Assembly: GCF_000175575.2 (NCBI RefSeq)
Contig: NZ_CP005986.1
Span: forward strand, 813,549-877,548
Source: Acidithiobacillus caldus ATCC 51756
GTDB taxonomy: Bacteria; Pseudomonadota; Gammaproteobacteria; Acidithiobacillales; Acidithiobacillaceae
Length of the DNA: 64,000 nucleotides
Direction: 5' to 3'
In this document: positions 31,966 through 40,024 of the stretch, piece after piece
Layout: each line of letters begins with the position of its first letter
Numbering within the stretch: the first letter of the stretch is position 1
Translations under genes and position numbers: made by a program
Notes under the pieces: generated by a model
The model's input: the letters and a program-made list of their open reading frames with translations, nothing else
The model's database searches: none
What the model was told of the DNA's origin: nothing

Positions 31966-34181
31966 TGGCCTTTCAGTTCCAGGCGGTGAGGGAAGCGCTG
32001 GACGACCGTCTCACGCCGCAGAGGCATCTGTATATAACGTCCTTCGCGCCAGTGTGGGATCTGATCGGCAAACTGCGCGCTACCCAGCCAGCCGTCTTGA
32101 CCACCCAGGAGCACGCAGTGGTTGTCGTCCATATCTTCTAGGCGACAGAGGAAACGGGCCTGGGCGCCAAAGCTGGCGCGGTGCGGGCCGCGTACCAGCC
32201 CATGTGCCACCTTCATGAGCGTCTCGCGGGAACCACCGCTGGGCCATTGCTGGCCAGGCAAAAGGCGGCCCAGAAGGGGCAGCGATGCCAGCCAGTGAGC
32301 ACTGTGCATTCGGTGTAGGTCACCCCAGCGGGGATGGCGATGCCAGCGGCGCTGAGCCAGCGCCACAGCACGTGTCAGGAGTCGCCGCCGTTGGCGGGAC
32401 GGCAGAGCGCGAAGATCCTCGGGGAAAAAACGGCAGATGACCCCCCAATCCGATTCCCCTTTCCAGATCCCATCCACATGCCCAAGCTCTTGGAGTGTGG
32501 CTGCCAGGAGCAGCTCAAAAGCGCTGGCGCCGCGGCTTTCGACGGTATAATCCCCGGGCCAGTGTTGCAGAGCATGGCGTAGGTCGTCCGCGCGCGGCAG
32601 ACCGTTCAGCTGTTCCGCCAGAAATTGCGCGAGCGCCCGCGCCCTGGAGGAGTGGACATCCCGTTGCCAGGCCATGAGCTGCGCTTTGGTGAGGGGTCCC
32701 TGACGGTCGCGAAGCAGTTGACGCAGGCGCTCCGCCCGATCGGGATTGCTGAAAAAGAGCCCGATGAAGTCGGCACCGGCGGGCTCGTCGTTGGCCGAGA
32801 CCGCGATGTCCGCCGCCGCCGGACTGCCCATGACGGTGGAGTAGAAAGCACCCGCTTCGGTGCGCTGCACCCGCACACGGTCGGGGCATTGGTGCGGGTT
32901 GGCCGTCCAGCGCATCCGTGGGTCCCTTGGATCGCGCAGGAGGTCGGGATAGGCACTGGCGCGCCGTGGCAGGGTCGCCGCGTAGACGTGCTCCACGCCG
33001 CCTTGGCGATCCGCTGCCAGAAAATTGAGACCGGGCACGGACCAGGTCGCCAGGATCCGGCGCAGACTCCCTGCCTCCTTGGCCTCCATCAGTTCCAGCA
33101 GGGGCGTGAACTCATCGCTGGGACGGTGGCCCATCCAGGCGAGAGCCACTTTCTCCTGGCCTTTGGGCCAGAGGCGGGTGTCGCTGACCAGCGGCCCTAC
33201 AGTAGTCCAGCGTCGCCAGACGTTTTTGGCGGGGAAGAAGCGTCGGCTGAGGCGAACGCGTTCTTTCCCGCAGATATCGTCGTCCTTCACGGCAAAGAGA
33301 TCGCTGCTCAAGGAGCGCAGATTGGTCCCGCCCCAGGCCAGATCTCGGTTACGACCGATGCTGATGAAGGGGATACCTACGGGAGCAAGACCGACGGCGT
33401 CCATGCCCGGGGCATGGAGACCCAGGAGCAGCCAGGCATTGGGCAGGGCGAAACCCAGGTGCGGATCGCTGGCCAGCCAGGTGCTGCCCTGCGCACCCTC
33501 GGTCACGGCCAGCGCGTTGCTGCCACTCCGGGCTACGGTGAAAAGAGAGGCCAATTCGGCCCTGGTGGTCGTATTCGTGGCACCATGCGTGGATCCCGCC
33601 AGCAAGCGCCGCTGCCAACGACGTTGCCAGTGGGCTTGTCGACGCTGCCGCAGAAAACGCCCGAAAAGCAGCCAGTGGACGTCGGCCGCGATGACCCGGC
33701 TCATGCGGACGATGTCCAGCGGCGCCCAGGGGCGACGTTGTAAACCCAGCCAGCGAAACTCCGGTGGTCGCCGATCTTGTGCCGCAGCGTAGGCATTGAG
33801 GCCGGTGACGAAGGACTCCAGCCAGTGCCGGGTGCGGTCGGGCAGCAAGGCGAGGATCTCCGGGGCAGCCCGGCCGGGATCCAGGCAGCGGATGAGTTCG
33901 TCCACAGGGGTGAGCAGCGGGCCCAGGAGTTCGCCCAGGCGACCCTCGGCCAGGTAACGCAGGAGGTAGAGCTGCGTTTCCCGCAGATGGCATTGCACGA
34001 GGCCGATGGCAAGGGCCAGATCCCCATCGTTCTGGGCATAGATCTGGGGGATCTGATGTTCATCCCAGAAGATCTCCACCTCGGCCAGCAGAGGGAGACC
34101 ATGGCGTGGAAACCGCTCCAGTCTGGTCCCCAGGGCGATGGGTTCTCTCCTGCCGAGAAAGGGCATACGTCGCCAAACCAT
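31962..34181 (-). CDS. Penicillin acylase-type Ntn-hydrolase (peptidase S45)
   Basis: A 739-residue self-processing amidase. The nucleophile Ser221 lies in RSGSNALAV, so autocleavage between Gly220 and Ser221 should give a small alpha chain and a large beta chain. Family motifs WDEHQIPQIYAQ near residue 40, ASDPHLGFALPN and NRDLAWGGTN are present. The family includes penicillin G acylase and the AHL acylase PvdQ. No signal peptide is visible from ATG 34181 (preceded by AAGGAG), so unlike most relatives it may be cytoplasmic. Its TGA overlaps the ATG of the GH3 gene. Confidence 0.88.
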   Translation of the reverse strand: MVWRRMPFLGRREPIALGTRLERFPRHGLPLLAEVEIFWDEHQIPQIYAQNDGDLALAIGLVQCHLRETQLYLLRYLAEGRLGELLGPLLTPVDELIRCLDPGRAAPEILALLPDRTRHWLESFVTGLNAYAAAQDRRPPEFRWLGLQRRPWAPLDIVRMSRVIAADVHWLLFGRFLRQRRQAHWQRRWQRRLLAGSTHGATNTTTRAELASLFTVARSGSNALAVTEGAQGSTWLASDPHLGFALPNAWLLLGLHAPGMDAVGLAPVGIPFISIGRNRDLAWGGTNLRSLSSDLFAVKDDDICGKERVRLSRRFFPAKNVWRRWTTVGPLVSDTRLWPKGQEKVALAWMGHRPSDEFTPLLELMEAKEAGSLRRILATWSVPGLNFLAADRQGGVEHVYAATLPRRASAYPDLLRDPRDPRMRWTANPHQCPDRVRVQRTEAGAFYSTVMGSPAAADIAVSANDEPAGADFIGLFFSNPDRAERLRQLLRDRQGPLTKAQLMAWQRDVHSSRARALAQFLAEQLNGLPRADDLRHALQHWPGDYTVESRGASAFELLLAATLQELGHVDGIWKGESDWGVICRFFPEDLRALPSRQRRRLLTRAVALAQRRWHRHPRWGDLHRMHSAHWLASLPLLGRLLPGQQWPSGGSRETLMKVAHGLVRGPHRASFGAQARFLCRLEDMDDNHCVLLGGQDGWLGSAQFADQIPHWREGRYIQMPLRRETVVQRFPHRLELKGQ

Positions 34182-34222
34182 TGGGACTCCTTCCCCCGGG
34201 GTGTCGTGCGCTCTTGAAAGGC

Positions 34223-34251
34223 ATGGTAGCTGTCGTCCCGTGTACGAGCAA
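34223..34251 (-). promoter_or_regulatory. Promoter of the acylase-GH3 operon
   Basis: On the minus strand TTGCTC (34246-34251) and TACCAT (34223-34228) are separated by 17 bases, 42 bases before the acylase ATG. The divergent outer-membrane gene begins at 34462; the 280 bases between the two starts hold this promoter and no gene. Confidence 0.5.
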
Positions 34252-34461
34252 GGACAGGGGTGCCGGTTCACTGCGATTGCTGCCCGGGATCCAGCCTAAA
34301 AAACCCGATTATCATCAAAACCTGTGAAAACTTCGGATCTTATTGGGAGCGATGGTCAATGCCAGCATGCCTTTTTGGTCACGGAACTCGTGCCAAGTTC
34401 AGGAGGTCAAAGTCGGCACAGGTAAACTCCTGCATATCGAGACGAAATAGAGGAGGCAGTA

Positions 34462-35142
34462 ATGAAGAGATTACTTGCAGCGGGCGTTTCTGCGAGCCTT
34501 GCCGTTCTGGTTTCTGGTGCTGCATGGGCCACACCCTTATCTCAGACACTGAACAGTATCGGAGTTTATGGAAACGTCACGGGAGTGAGTAACGATGGCG
34601 GCAGCACGACCGGCGGTATCGGTTTTCGCGCTTCCGTTTATCGCGATAACTTTCTGTTTTCTGCCAATTATAGGCACGATTTCGGAGCGGCCTTCCAGAA
34701 TTCCTCTGGCGGTGATACCAACGCAGTCAATGTCAAGGGCGCTTATCTTGTACCCTTGAACGAAGATTTTGCCGTTGGTCCTTACTTGTCCTATCAGTAC
34801 ACCCGTTTTACCCTGAATGACCCGGTCGGAGCCTTTCACTACACCAACAACGCCATCGGCGGGGGAGGGTATGCAGCCTTTCACCAAGGCCCGCTGACCG
34901 TCACGGGAAATGTCGGGTATCTCTCCGGAGTGTCTGCCACGTACAGCTATACCAATGGTGGGTATCGTCAAGCCTTCACCAGTGCGAACGGCTCCGCCAA
35001 CGTGCTCCAACTGGGTATGCAGGCGGATTACCAGGTATCCGGACCCTGGTACGCCTTCACCGGTTTCAAGTGGGATCGCTATATGCACCACGGCGATTTC
35101 AATCTGCTCCAGGGAAATGTTGGGCTCGGTTACAGCTTCTGA
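34462..35142 (+). CDS. Small outer-membrane beta-barrel protein
   Basis: A 226-residue protein with a clear signal peptide (cleavage after AAWA, about residue 23). It is rich in alternating aromatic/polar strands (for example FLFSANYRHDFG, VGPYLSYQYTRF, WYAFTGFKWDRY) and ends in GLGYSF, the C-terminal Phe signal for Bam-mediated insertion. It looks like an 8- to 10-stranded barrel of the OmpA/OmpW size class. No specific family was recognised. A GGAGG site precedes ATG 34462, and a strong terminator follows, so it is a single-gene unit. Confidence 0.8.
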   Translation: MKRLLAAGVSASLAVLVSGAAWATPLSQTLNSIGVYGNVTGVSNDGGSTTGGIGFRASVYRDNFLFSANYRHDFGAAFQNSSGGDTNAVNVKGAYLVPLNEDFAVGPYLSYQYTRFTLNDPVGAFHYTNNAIGGGGYAAFHQGPLTVTGNVGYLSGVSATYSYTNGGYRQAFTSANGSANVLQLGMQADYQVSGPWYAFTGFKWDRYMHHGDFNLLQGNVGLGYSF

Positions 35143-35180
35143 GCTCCGGATTTACCCGGCGTAAACCACAGCCTTTACTT

Positions 35181-35207
35181 CTGCCGCAGGAATGCGGCAG
35201 TTTTTTT
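35181..35207 (+). terminator. Rho-independent terminator of the barrel gene
   Basis: The perfect stem CTGCCGCA / TGCGGCAG with loop GGAA is followed by seven Ts. It sits 38 bases after the 34462 gene and just before the end of the convergent gene at 35213. Confidence 0.92.
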
Positions 35208-35212
35208 GCCAA

Positions 35213-35488
35213 TCAGCCCAGGCGTGGTTCACGACGACGATCGGTGTGCCGCTCCGATTCCGGTTCAGACGGACCGTTCGCCCAGAGGCGAATTGCCCAT
35301 ATGAAAGCCACCAACCAGAATACCAGGGTCCATCCCAGCAAGACGTTCATGGCGATAAGTCCAGAACGGGGGCTTCCTGCAGCCCAGGAAAGGAGGCTTG
35401 GCAGCAGATAGATGACGATCCCCAAACCGGTGCCCAGAAGCAACAGGACGTCAAAGCCCTGAGGACTATAGAACAGCCAATGTATCAT
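35213..35488 (-). CDS. Superinfection-immunity-like membrane protein
   Basis: A 91-residue protein with two or three hydrophobic segments. It resembles the T4 Imm-type superinfection immunity family (Imm_superinfect), whose hallmark is a YLLP motif followed by an N-x-x-x-GWT helix: here IYLLPSLLS (about residue 27) and MNVLLGWTLVFWLVAFIWA. Phage Imm proteins block DNA entry of later phages; most chromosomal copies have unknown roles. It follows a Sel1-repeat gene 24 bases upstream on the same strand. Confidence 0.7.
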   Translation of the reverse strand: MIHWLFYSPQGFDVLLLLGTGLGIVIYLLPSLLSWAAGSPRSGLIAMNVLLGWTLVFWLVAFIWAIRLWANGPSEPESERHTDRRREPRLG

Positions 35489-35512
35489 GTTTATCCTTTT
35501 CTCTGCGGCTAG

Positions 35513-35929
35513 TCAGACGGCCCCATCGAGGAGCTTTTCCGCCTGCCGAGCGGTATTCCGATGACCATCTCGCGCCGCCATTTTCCAGTAATGGACGGCC
35601 AAGTCGGCATTTTTTGGTACCCCCCAGCCGTGGGCGTAGGCATCGCCGAGTTCGAGTTGTGCCGGAGCACTCAGATGCTTGGCCGCCCGTCGCCACCAAT
35701 GTATCGCTTTGGCAAGATTCTGTGGTACTCCATTGCCGGCCGCATAGTCGAGACCCAGACGATACTGGGCCGGAGCGTACCCCTCACGGGCGCTGCGCCG
35801 AAGCTGCTGCAGTTGCGTGCCCCCCCCAGGGGACACCGGGGTGGCAGCGGGCGCGGCCCAGACTTCCGGTGCACAAAGCAGGCAACACGCAACGCCCCAG
35901 GAAAATGCCTTCCGGCTTACTCTGAACAT
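35513..35929 (-). CDS. Secreted Sel1-repeat protein
   Basis: A 138-residue protein with a signal peptide (cleavage near VWAAPA) and two clear Sel1-like repeats plus a partial third: APAQYRLGLDYAAGNGVPQN, APAQLELGDAYAHGWGVPKN. These alpha-solenoid repeats mediate protein-protein contacts. The start overlaps the stop of an upstream small secreted protein (TGATG), so they are coupled. Confidence 0.82.
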   Translation of the reverse strand: MFRVSRKAFSWGVACCLLCAPEVWAAPAATPVSPGGGTQLQQLRRSAREGYAPAQYRLGLDYAAGNGVPQNLAKAIHWWRRAAKHLSAPAQLELGDAYAHGWGVPKNADLAVHYWKMAARDGHRNTARQAEKLLDGAV

Positions 35930-36225
35930 CAGTCCTCCATTTTGTTCCGTGCCGTTCCCCGATGGATCGTGGTCCGACCTTGGTCCGTCACTGCAGTTTC
36001 ACGTAACGAGCAGCCCGGCACAAGGTAGTCGGGATTGATATCCTGCATACGTGCCTGACTCCGCGTCTGGCAGACATAGGTAGAAACATTGGCATGGGCT
36101 ATATAACCCGTTTCGGCAACAGCGGCGGCCGAAAATGCCGCCAGAATAAGCGAGACGACCATCGCCAGGTGGCCCCGTGTCCGTCTCATGCGGTGTTCGT
36201 TCTGTTTTTTGAGTCTACGGATCAT
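35929..36225 (-). CDS. Small secreted protein of unknown function
   Basis: A 98-residue protein. A basic N terminus (MIRRLKKQNEHRMRRTRGH) precedes a hydrophobic signal sequence that ends near AVAETG. The mature part of about 60 residues has just two cysteines (YVCQT and VPGCSLR), which could form a disulfide. I do not recognise the family. ATG 36225 follows TGGTGGAG; an in-frame ATG at 36252 lacks a site. It is coupled to the Sel1 gene. Confidence 0.6.
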   Translation of the reverse strand: MIRRLKKQNEHRMRRTRGHLAMVVSLILAAFSAAAVAETGYIAHANVSTYVCQTRSQARMQDINPDYLVPGCSLRETAVTDQGRTTIHRGTARNKMED

Positions 36226-36304
36226 GTCTCCACCAGATATACCTTTGTCCAAAAGAAGGGATACACGCCGATAGGACCATCAAAAATCGCTGTGGTTCGC
36301 ACAT

Positions 36305-36328
36305 AAAAAAAGGGCCCGGAGGCCCTTT
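36305..36328 (-). terminator. Rho-independent terminator of the His/Lys-rich gene
   Basis: On the minus strand the stem AAAGGGCC / GGCCCTTT closes a four-base loop and is followed by a run of Ts. It lies 18 bases after the stop at 36346. Confidence 0.9.
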
Positions 36329-36345
36329 CCGCAGATCCTGTAGGA

Positions 36346-36597
36346 TCAGCTCTTCTTGGCTTCGGCGTGCTTGACCATGGGCTTGTGCACGACCTTCTTG
36401 GCGGCCATCTTGTGCATGGGGGCCTTGTGCGCCACCTTCTTCTTCATCGGGGCCTTGTGCATCGGAGCCTTGTGCATTTCGGACTTGGCGGGAGCCTTGG
36501 CGGTTTCCTTGGCGGGAGCGGTGGTGGCGGCGAAGGCGGAAGACACGGCAAAGACCGAGATCAGGGCGACAACCACAGCGGAAGTTTTAACGGACAT
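36346..36597 (-). CDS. His/Lys/Met-rich secreted protein, acid-shock-like
   Basis: An 83-residue protein: a signal peptide (cleavage after SSAFA, residue 23) and a mature region of about 60 residues with 16 Lys, 6 His, only 3 acidic residues and no Cys. It contains HKAPMHKAPM-type repeats and a KETAKAPAK stretch. The composition resembles acid-shock proteins (Asr) of enterobacteria but is richer in His and Met, so metal binding is also possible. ATG 36597 follows GAGGAG. A sigma-54-type promoter lies upstream and a terminator downstream, so it is a single-gene unit. Confidence 0.75.
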   Translation of the reverse strand: MSVKTSAVVVALISVFAVSSAFAATTAPAKETAKAPAKSEMHKAPMHKAPMKKKVAHKAPMHKMAAKKVVHKPMVKHAEAKKS

Positions 36598-36642
36598 GAT
36601 ACATCTCCTCATGGAAAGTGTGGTACAGCACTCCTTCTTAAG

Positions 36643-36660
36643 CATACATCGTGCCAATTT
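36643..36660 (-). promoter_or_regulatory. sigma-54 promoter of the His/Lys-rich gene
   Basis: The minus strand reads TGGCACGATGTATGCTT. The -24 GG (36657-36656) and -12 GC (36645-36644) are exactly 10 bases apart, and the flanks match the RpoN consensus TGGCAC-N5-TTGC closely. The transcript would start near 36632, leaving a 35-base leader. Confidence 0.72.
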
Positions 36661-36757
36661 CCTTGAACATTGATTTTAATAGAATAATAGGGGTGGTCGT
36701 AAGGTTGGAGTGGTGATTTTTTGTCGGGTGCCGGCGACGTCGGCGCTGCGGATGCGC

Positions 36758-38596
36758 CTATCTGATGTAAAAACCTGATTCCTCCGTGTCGGGAGCTTGC
36801 GACAGTGCCCCATGAGAGCCCAAGCCTTGCAACTCGGCGAAGTGGCGGTATGGTTCACACTCGCGCAGGAGCTCCCTATGTGTGCCAAGGGCGATGAGAT
36901 GCCCGGCATCCAGGACGGCGATGCGATGGGCGTGGACGATGGTCGCCAAGCGATGTGCAGCCACCAGGGTGGTACGGTCGGCAGTCAAGAGCGCCAGCGC
37001 TTCCTGTATGAGCCGCTCGTTTTCCGCGTCCAGGGCACTGGTGGCCTCATCCAGAATGAGTATGCGTGGATCGCGCAGAAGCGCGCGGGCGATGGCAATG
37101 CGCTGGCGCTGACCGCCAGAAAGCGCCACCCCTTTTTCGCCGACGTGGGTCTGCAGTCCCTGAGGGAGTCGCTCGGCAAACTCGTCCACCCGCGCCGCCT
37201 GTACCGCCCGGCGGAGGGCCGCTTCCGTAGCCTCGGGTCGGGCCATGCGGATATTGTCGGCAATGCTCATGGAGAAAATCACCGCCTGTTGGGGGACGAT
37301 GGCGATCTGGCGACGCAGCTCATGCAGGCGCAAGGCCCGCAGATCCTGGCCGTCCAGCAGGATGTGTCCGGTCTCGGGTAGATAATGGCGCAGGAGCAGG
37401 CTGAAGAGCGTGCTCTTGCCGGCTCCGGAGGCGCCCACCAGGGCCAGGGTCTCGCCCGGGGCGACATCGAGGTCGATGTGGTGCAGTGCGGCGATGTCGG
37501 GGCGACTGGGATAGCGGAAGGAAACGTCGACGAAGCGCAGACTGGCAGGGGGATTCTTGTGGCTGACGGCGACCGGAATGGGGGGCTCCACGGCGCTGGC
37601 TCTGGTCTCCTCGGGAGTTTCGTCCAGCAGGGCCAGGAGGCGTTCCGTAGCGCCAGCCAGGCGCCCCAACTGTCCCCACAGGCTGCCCAGGGTGGACAGG
37701 CTCGAGGTGGCCATGAGGGCGTAGATGAGGAAGGCAGCAAGCATGCCCATTTGGGCGCGGCCGTGCACCACCAGCCAGCCGCCCAAGTACAACATGACGC
37801 TGAGCAGACCGAATATCAGTGCGCCGCTGACCAGGCTGGCGCCGACCTGAACGCGAATCCGTCGCCGCACCTGCTCCAACAGATGGACGATATCGGCGCG
37901 GTAGCGCGCCTCCGCTGCCGTCTCCTGGGTCATGGCTTGTACCACCCGGATACCGTTCAGACTTTCTTCGGTGTGCGCCGACAGGTCGGCAAGGTAATCC
38001 TGTTCAAGCCGGCTGTAATGCCGCTGCAGACGGCCTGCACGCAGATTGATCCACACCAGGGGTGGCAGGATCAGGAAGCCCGGCAGCACCAAGAGAGGAA
38101 GCGTGGTCACCATCAGCAGCAACGCACCCACCAGGGTCAGACCACTTTGCAGGGCGCCGCCGAGTACACCGGCAAGGCCAAAGCGCAGGATGGTGACGTC
38201 GCTGCTGAGCCGGGAGATGACCTCACCGGTACGGAAGCTCTCGTAGAAGGGCGCGGGTAGCCGCAGGACGTGGGCAAAGACCTGCTGCCGCAGATCGGCG
38301 ACGATACCCTGGCCGATCCAGGTGGCCAGGGCCTCGCGCGCGGCCCGCGCGGTGACGGTAAAAAGGCCGAGAATGAACAGGACGATGCTGGCGATAAGCA
38401 GCATCCGGGTCTGGACGATGCCGTGGTCCAGTAGGAACCGAGCGCCTTGCGGCAAGGCGAGACTCCCAGCAGCACTCAGCAGGAGCGATAGCAGATAGAG
38501 GGCAAAGAGTCCGTAGCGACCGCGCAGGAAAGGCAGGAGCTTCAGCAGAACCGAAAAGTTCTTGGTGGTGGGTCGTTGCCAGGGGTTGGCAGCCAC
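36758..38596 (-). CDS. MsbA-type ABC exporter (fused permease-ATPase)
   Basis: A 612-residue half-transporter. Six membrane helices occupy about residues 25-310, followed by a nucleotide-binding domain with Walker A GASGAGKST, signature LSGGQRQRIAIARALL, Walker B ILILDEATSALD and His switch VAAHRLAT. It would act as a homodimer, exporting a lipid, drug or peptide. The similarity is of the MsbA/ABCB class, but the order with lpxK seen for true msbA is absent, so I give no gene symbol. It follows the dehydrogenase gene after a hairpin. Confidence 0.85.
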   Translation of the reverse strand: MAANPWQRPTTKNFSVLLKLLPFLRGRYGLFALYLLSLLLSAAGSLALPQGARFLLDHGIVQTRMLLIASIVLFILGLFTVTARAAREALATWIGQGIVADLRQQVFAHVLRLPAPFYESFRTGEVISRLSSDVTILRFGLAGVLGGALQSGLTLVGALLLMVTTLPLLVLPGFLILPPLVWINLRAGRLQRHYSRLEQDYLADLSAHTEESLNGIRVVQAMTQETAAEARYRADIVHLLEQVRRRIRVQVGASLVSGALIFGLLSVMLYLGGWLVVHGRAQMGMLAAFLIYALMATSSLSTLGSLWGQLGRLAGATERLLALLDETPEETRASAVEPPIPVAVSHKNPPASLRFVDVSFRYPSRPDIAALHHIDLDVAPGETLALVGASGAGKSTLFSLLLRHYLPETGHILLDGQDLRALRLHELRRQIAIVPQQAVIFSMSIADNIRMARPEATEAALRRAVQAARVDEFAERLPQGLQTHVGEKGVALSGGQRQRIAIARALLRDPRILILDEATSALDAENERLIQEALALLTADRTTLVAAHRLATIVHAHRIAVLDAGHLIALGTHRELLRECEPYRHFAELQGLGSHGALSQAPDTEESGFYIR

Positions 38597-38647
38597 GACG
38601 TCCTAACCTCTCTCGGTAGACGGCGCCACGGGGACACCTGCGGCGCC

Positions 38648-38674
38648 GTGGCGGCGGTGTTCCCGCCGCGCCAC
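38648..38674 (-). repeat. GC-rich hairpin after the dehydrogenase gene
   Basis: GTGGCG at 38648-38653 pairs with CGCCAC at 38669-38674, and inner GCGG/CCGC extends the stem with a two-base bulge. It sits directly after the 38678 stop but has no T run, so it may be a weak terminator or an mRNA-stabilising stem within the operon. Confidence 0.4.
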
Positions 38675-38677
38675 TGT

Positions 38678-39427
38678 TCAGTGATCCTCGCGGAAGATCT
38701 TGTCCACCCGCGCCTGCGCCCGCGGCTTGATCACCAGGCGATCGACATTGACGTGGGCCGGCAGGGAGAGTATCCAGCGCACGGCTTCGGCAATATCCTC
38801 GGCATGCAGGGGCTCGAGCCCAGCATACACGGCGCGTGCCCGTTCGCTGTCGCCGGCAAAACGCACCAGCGAAAATTCCGTCTCTGCCAGACCCGGGTCG
38901 ATTTCCGTCACCCGAATGGGCAAACCGAGCCATTCCAGGCGCATGGTCTCGCTGATGGCGCGCACGGCGTGTTTGCAGGCCGTATATCCCGAACCACCGG
39001 GGTAGGTCTCGGAGCCGGCAACGGAGCCGATGTTGATGACCGTCGCCAAGGGTGCAGCGCGCAGTTGCGGCCACAGTGCCTTGGTGACTCGCGCAAGACC
39101 GAGGACGTTGCTCTGCCACATCTGCTCCCAGTGTTCCTCGCGGAATTCGGTGATGGGCTCGAGGCCCAAGGCACCACCGGCATTGTTGACGAGTACGTGT
39201 ACCGGCCCCGGGACGCTGCGCGCGAATTCCGCCACGGAAGCGCTGGAGGCGACATCCAGCACCTTGGGGATGCCGCCGTGCTGGGCGGCCAGTTGCTCCA
39301 GACGCTCCCTGCGCCGGGCTGCCCAGATCACCTGGTAGCCCTCCCGTAGCAGCACCTGGGCGATGGCCGCACCAAAGCCTGAGGAAGCTCCGGTCACGAC
39401 AGCCGTTTTGCGTTCTGGTGTGGTCAT
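38678..39427 (-). CDS. Short-chain dehydrogenase, YdfG-like
   Basis: A 249-residue SDR. It shows TGASSGFGAAIA (cofactor loop), VLVNNAGGALG, the catalytic Ser in NIGSVAGS, and YTACK. The C-terminal LPAHVNVDRLVIKPRAQ matches the YdfG subfamily, which oxidises 3-hydroxy acids or L-allo-threonine and reduces malonic semialdehyde with NADP. ATG 39427 begins 13 bases after DUF3501, so it is the last member of the rubrerythrin operon. Confidence 0.87.
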   Translation of the reverse strand: MTTPERKTAVVTGASSGFGAAIAQVLLREGYQVIWAARRRERLEQLAAQHGGIPKVLDVASSASVAEFARSVPGPVHVLVNNAGGALGLEPITEFREEHWEQMWQSNVLGLARVTKALWPQLRAAPLATVINIGSVAGSETYPGGSGYTACKHAVRAISETMRLEWLGLPIRVTEIDPGLAETEFSLVRFAGDSERARAVYAGLEPLHAEDIAEAVRWILSLPAHVNVDRLVIKPRAQARVDKIFREDH

Positions 39428-39440
39428 GTCTCTTGCCGGT

Positions 39441-40022
39441 TCAGTGGAGATCTGCGCACAGGGCCTGACGCACGGGCTCCGGCGGCAATACCTGCGTCTG
39501 GTACAGCGGATGGTCGACACCAAAGTGCAGGGGCGCGCCATCCAGGGCCTGGCGTTTCTGTTCGGCATTCAGCTGAAAACGCAGAAAATGCACAGCGGAG
39601 GTTTTGTCCTCCGTCGCCCGCGACAGGTCTTCGTCGGCAATGGCGTAGACGCGCTCACCTTCACCGATCTGCACCCAAACGCGGTGCTCGATCCCGACGA
39701 GTTCGCGGCAGCGCTGCTGGCGTTCTGCGCGATCCGGATATTCCAGCATGAAGGTGGCCTTCCAGTTGTCGCCATCAGGAATCAAAGGATTGTAGGCCGC
39801 CAACTCCTCCTCGATGGCCGCCGGCTCGAAGATCCGCTCGACACGCAGCATCTCCTGCACCTGGTATTGGATGCTCAGGCGGTCTTCGAAGTAAAGGGTG
39901 GCGTGCTCGCCGAGGGGCAGGCGACGCCGACTCTTGTGCTCCATGACCTGCTGGCGAAATCCGGCGCGCTTTTCGGCGTAGTGCTCCAGGCTCCAGAGAT
40001 CGGCACGTTGCAGCTTTTCCAT
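39441..40022 (-). CDS. DUF3501 protein
   Basis: A 193-residue soluble protein of the DUF3501 family (start MEKLQRADLWSLEHYAEKR, core FEDRLSIQYQVQEMLRVE). Its function is unknown. The gene follows the Fe-S oxidoreductase after only two bases. The trio rubrerythrin, Fe-S protein, DUF3501 recurs in proteobacteria as I recall, which suggests that all three serve one process. Confidence 0.85.
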   Translation of the reverse strand: MEKLQRADLWSLEHYAEKRAGFRQQVMEHKSRRRLPLGEHATLYFEDRLSIQYQVQEMLRVERIFEPAAIEEELAAYNPLIPDGDNWKATFMLEYPDRAERQQRCRELVGIEHRVWVQIGEGERVYAIADEDLSRATEDKTSAVHFLRFQLNAEQKRQALDGAPLHFGVDHPLYQTQVLPPEPVRQALCADLH

Positions 40023-40024
40023 GA

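Noticed and set aside
34302-34320. Possible Fur box (GATGATAATC on the minus strand) before the barrel and acylase genes
   Set aside because: Only one half matches; the other half (GGGTTTT) does not fit the 19-base consensus.
35821-36038. Plus-strand frames opposite the Sel1 and small secreted genes
   Set aside because: The minus-strand genes have signal peptides, Sel1 repeats and coupled start/stop codons; the plus-strand frames have none.
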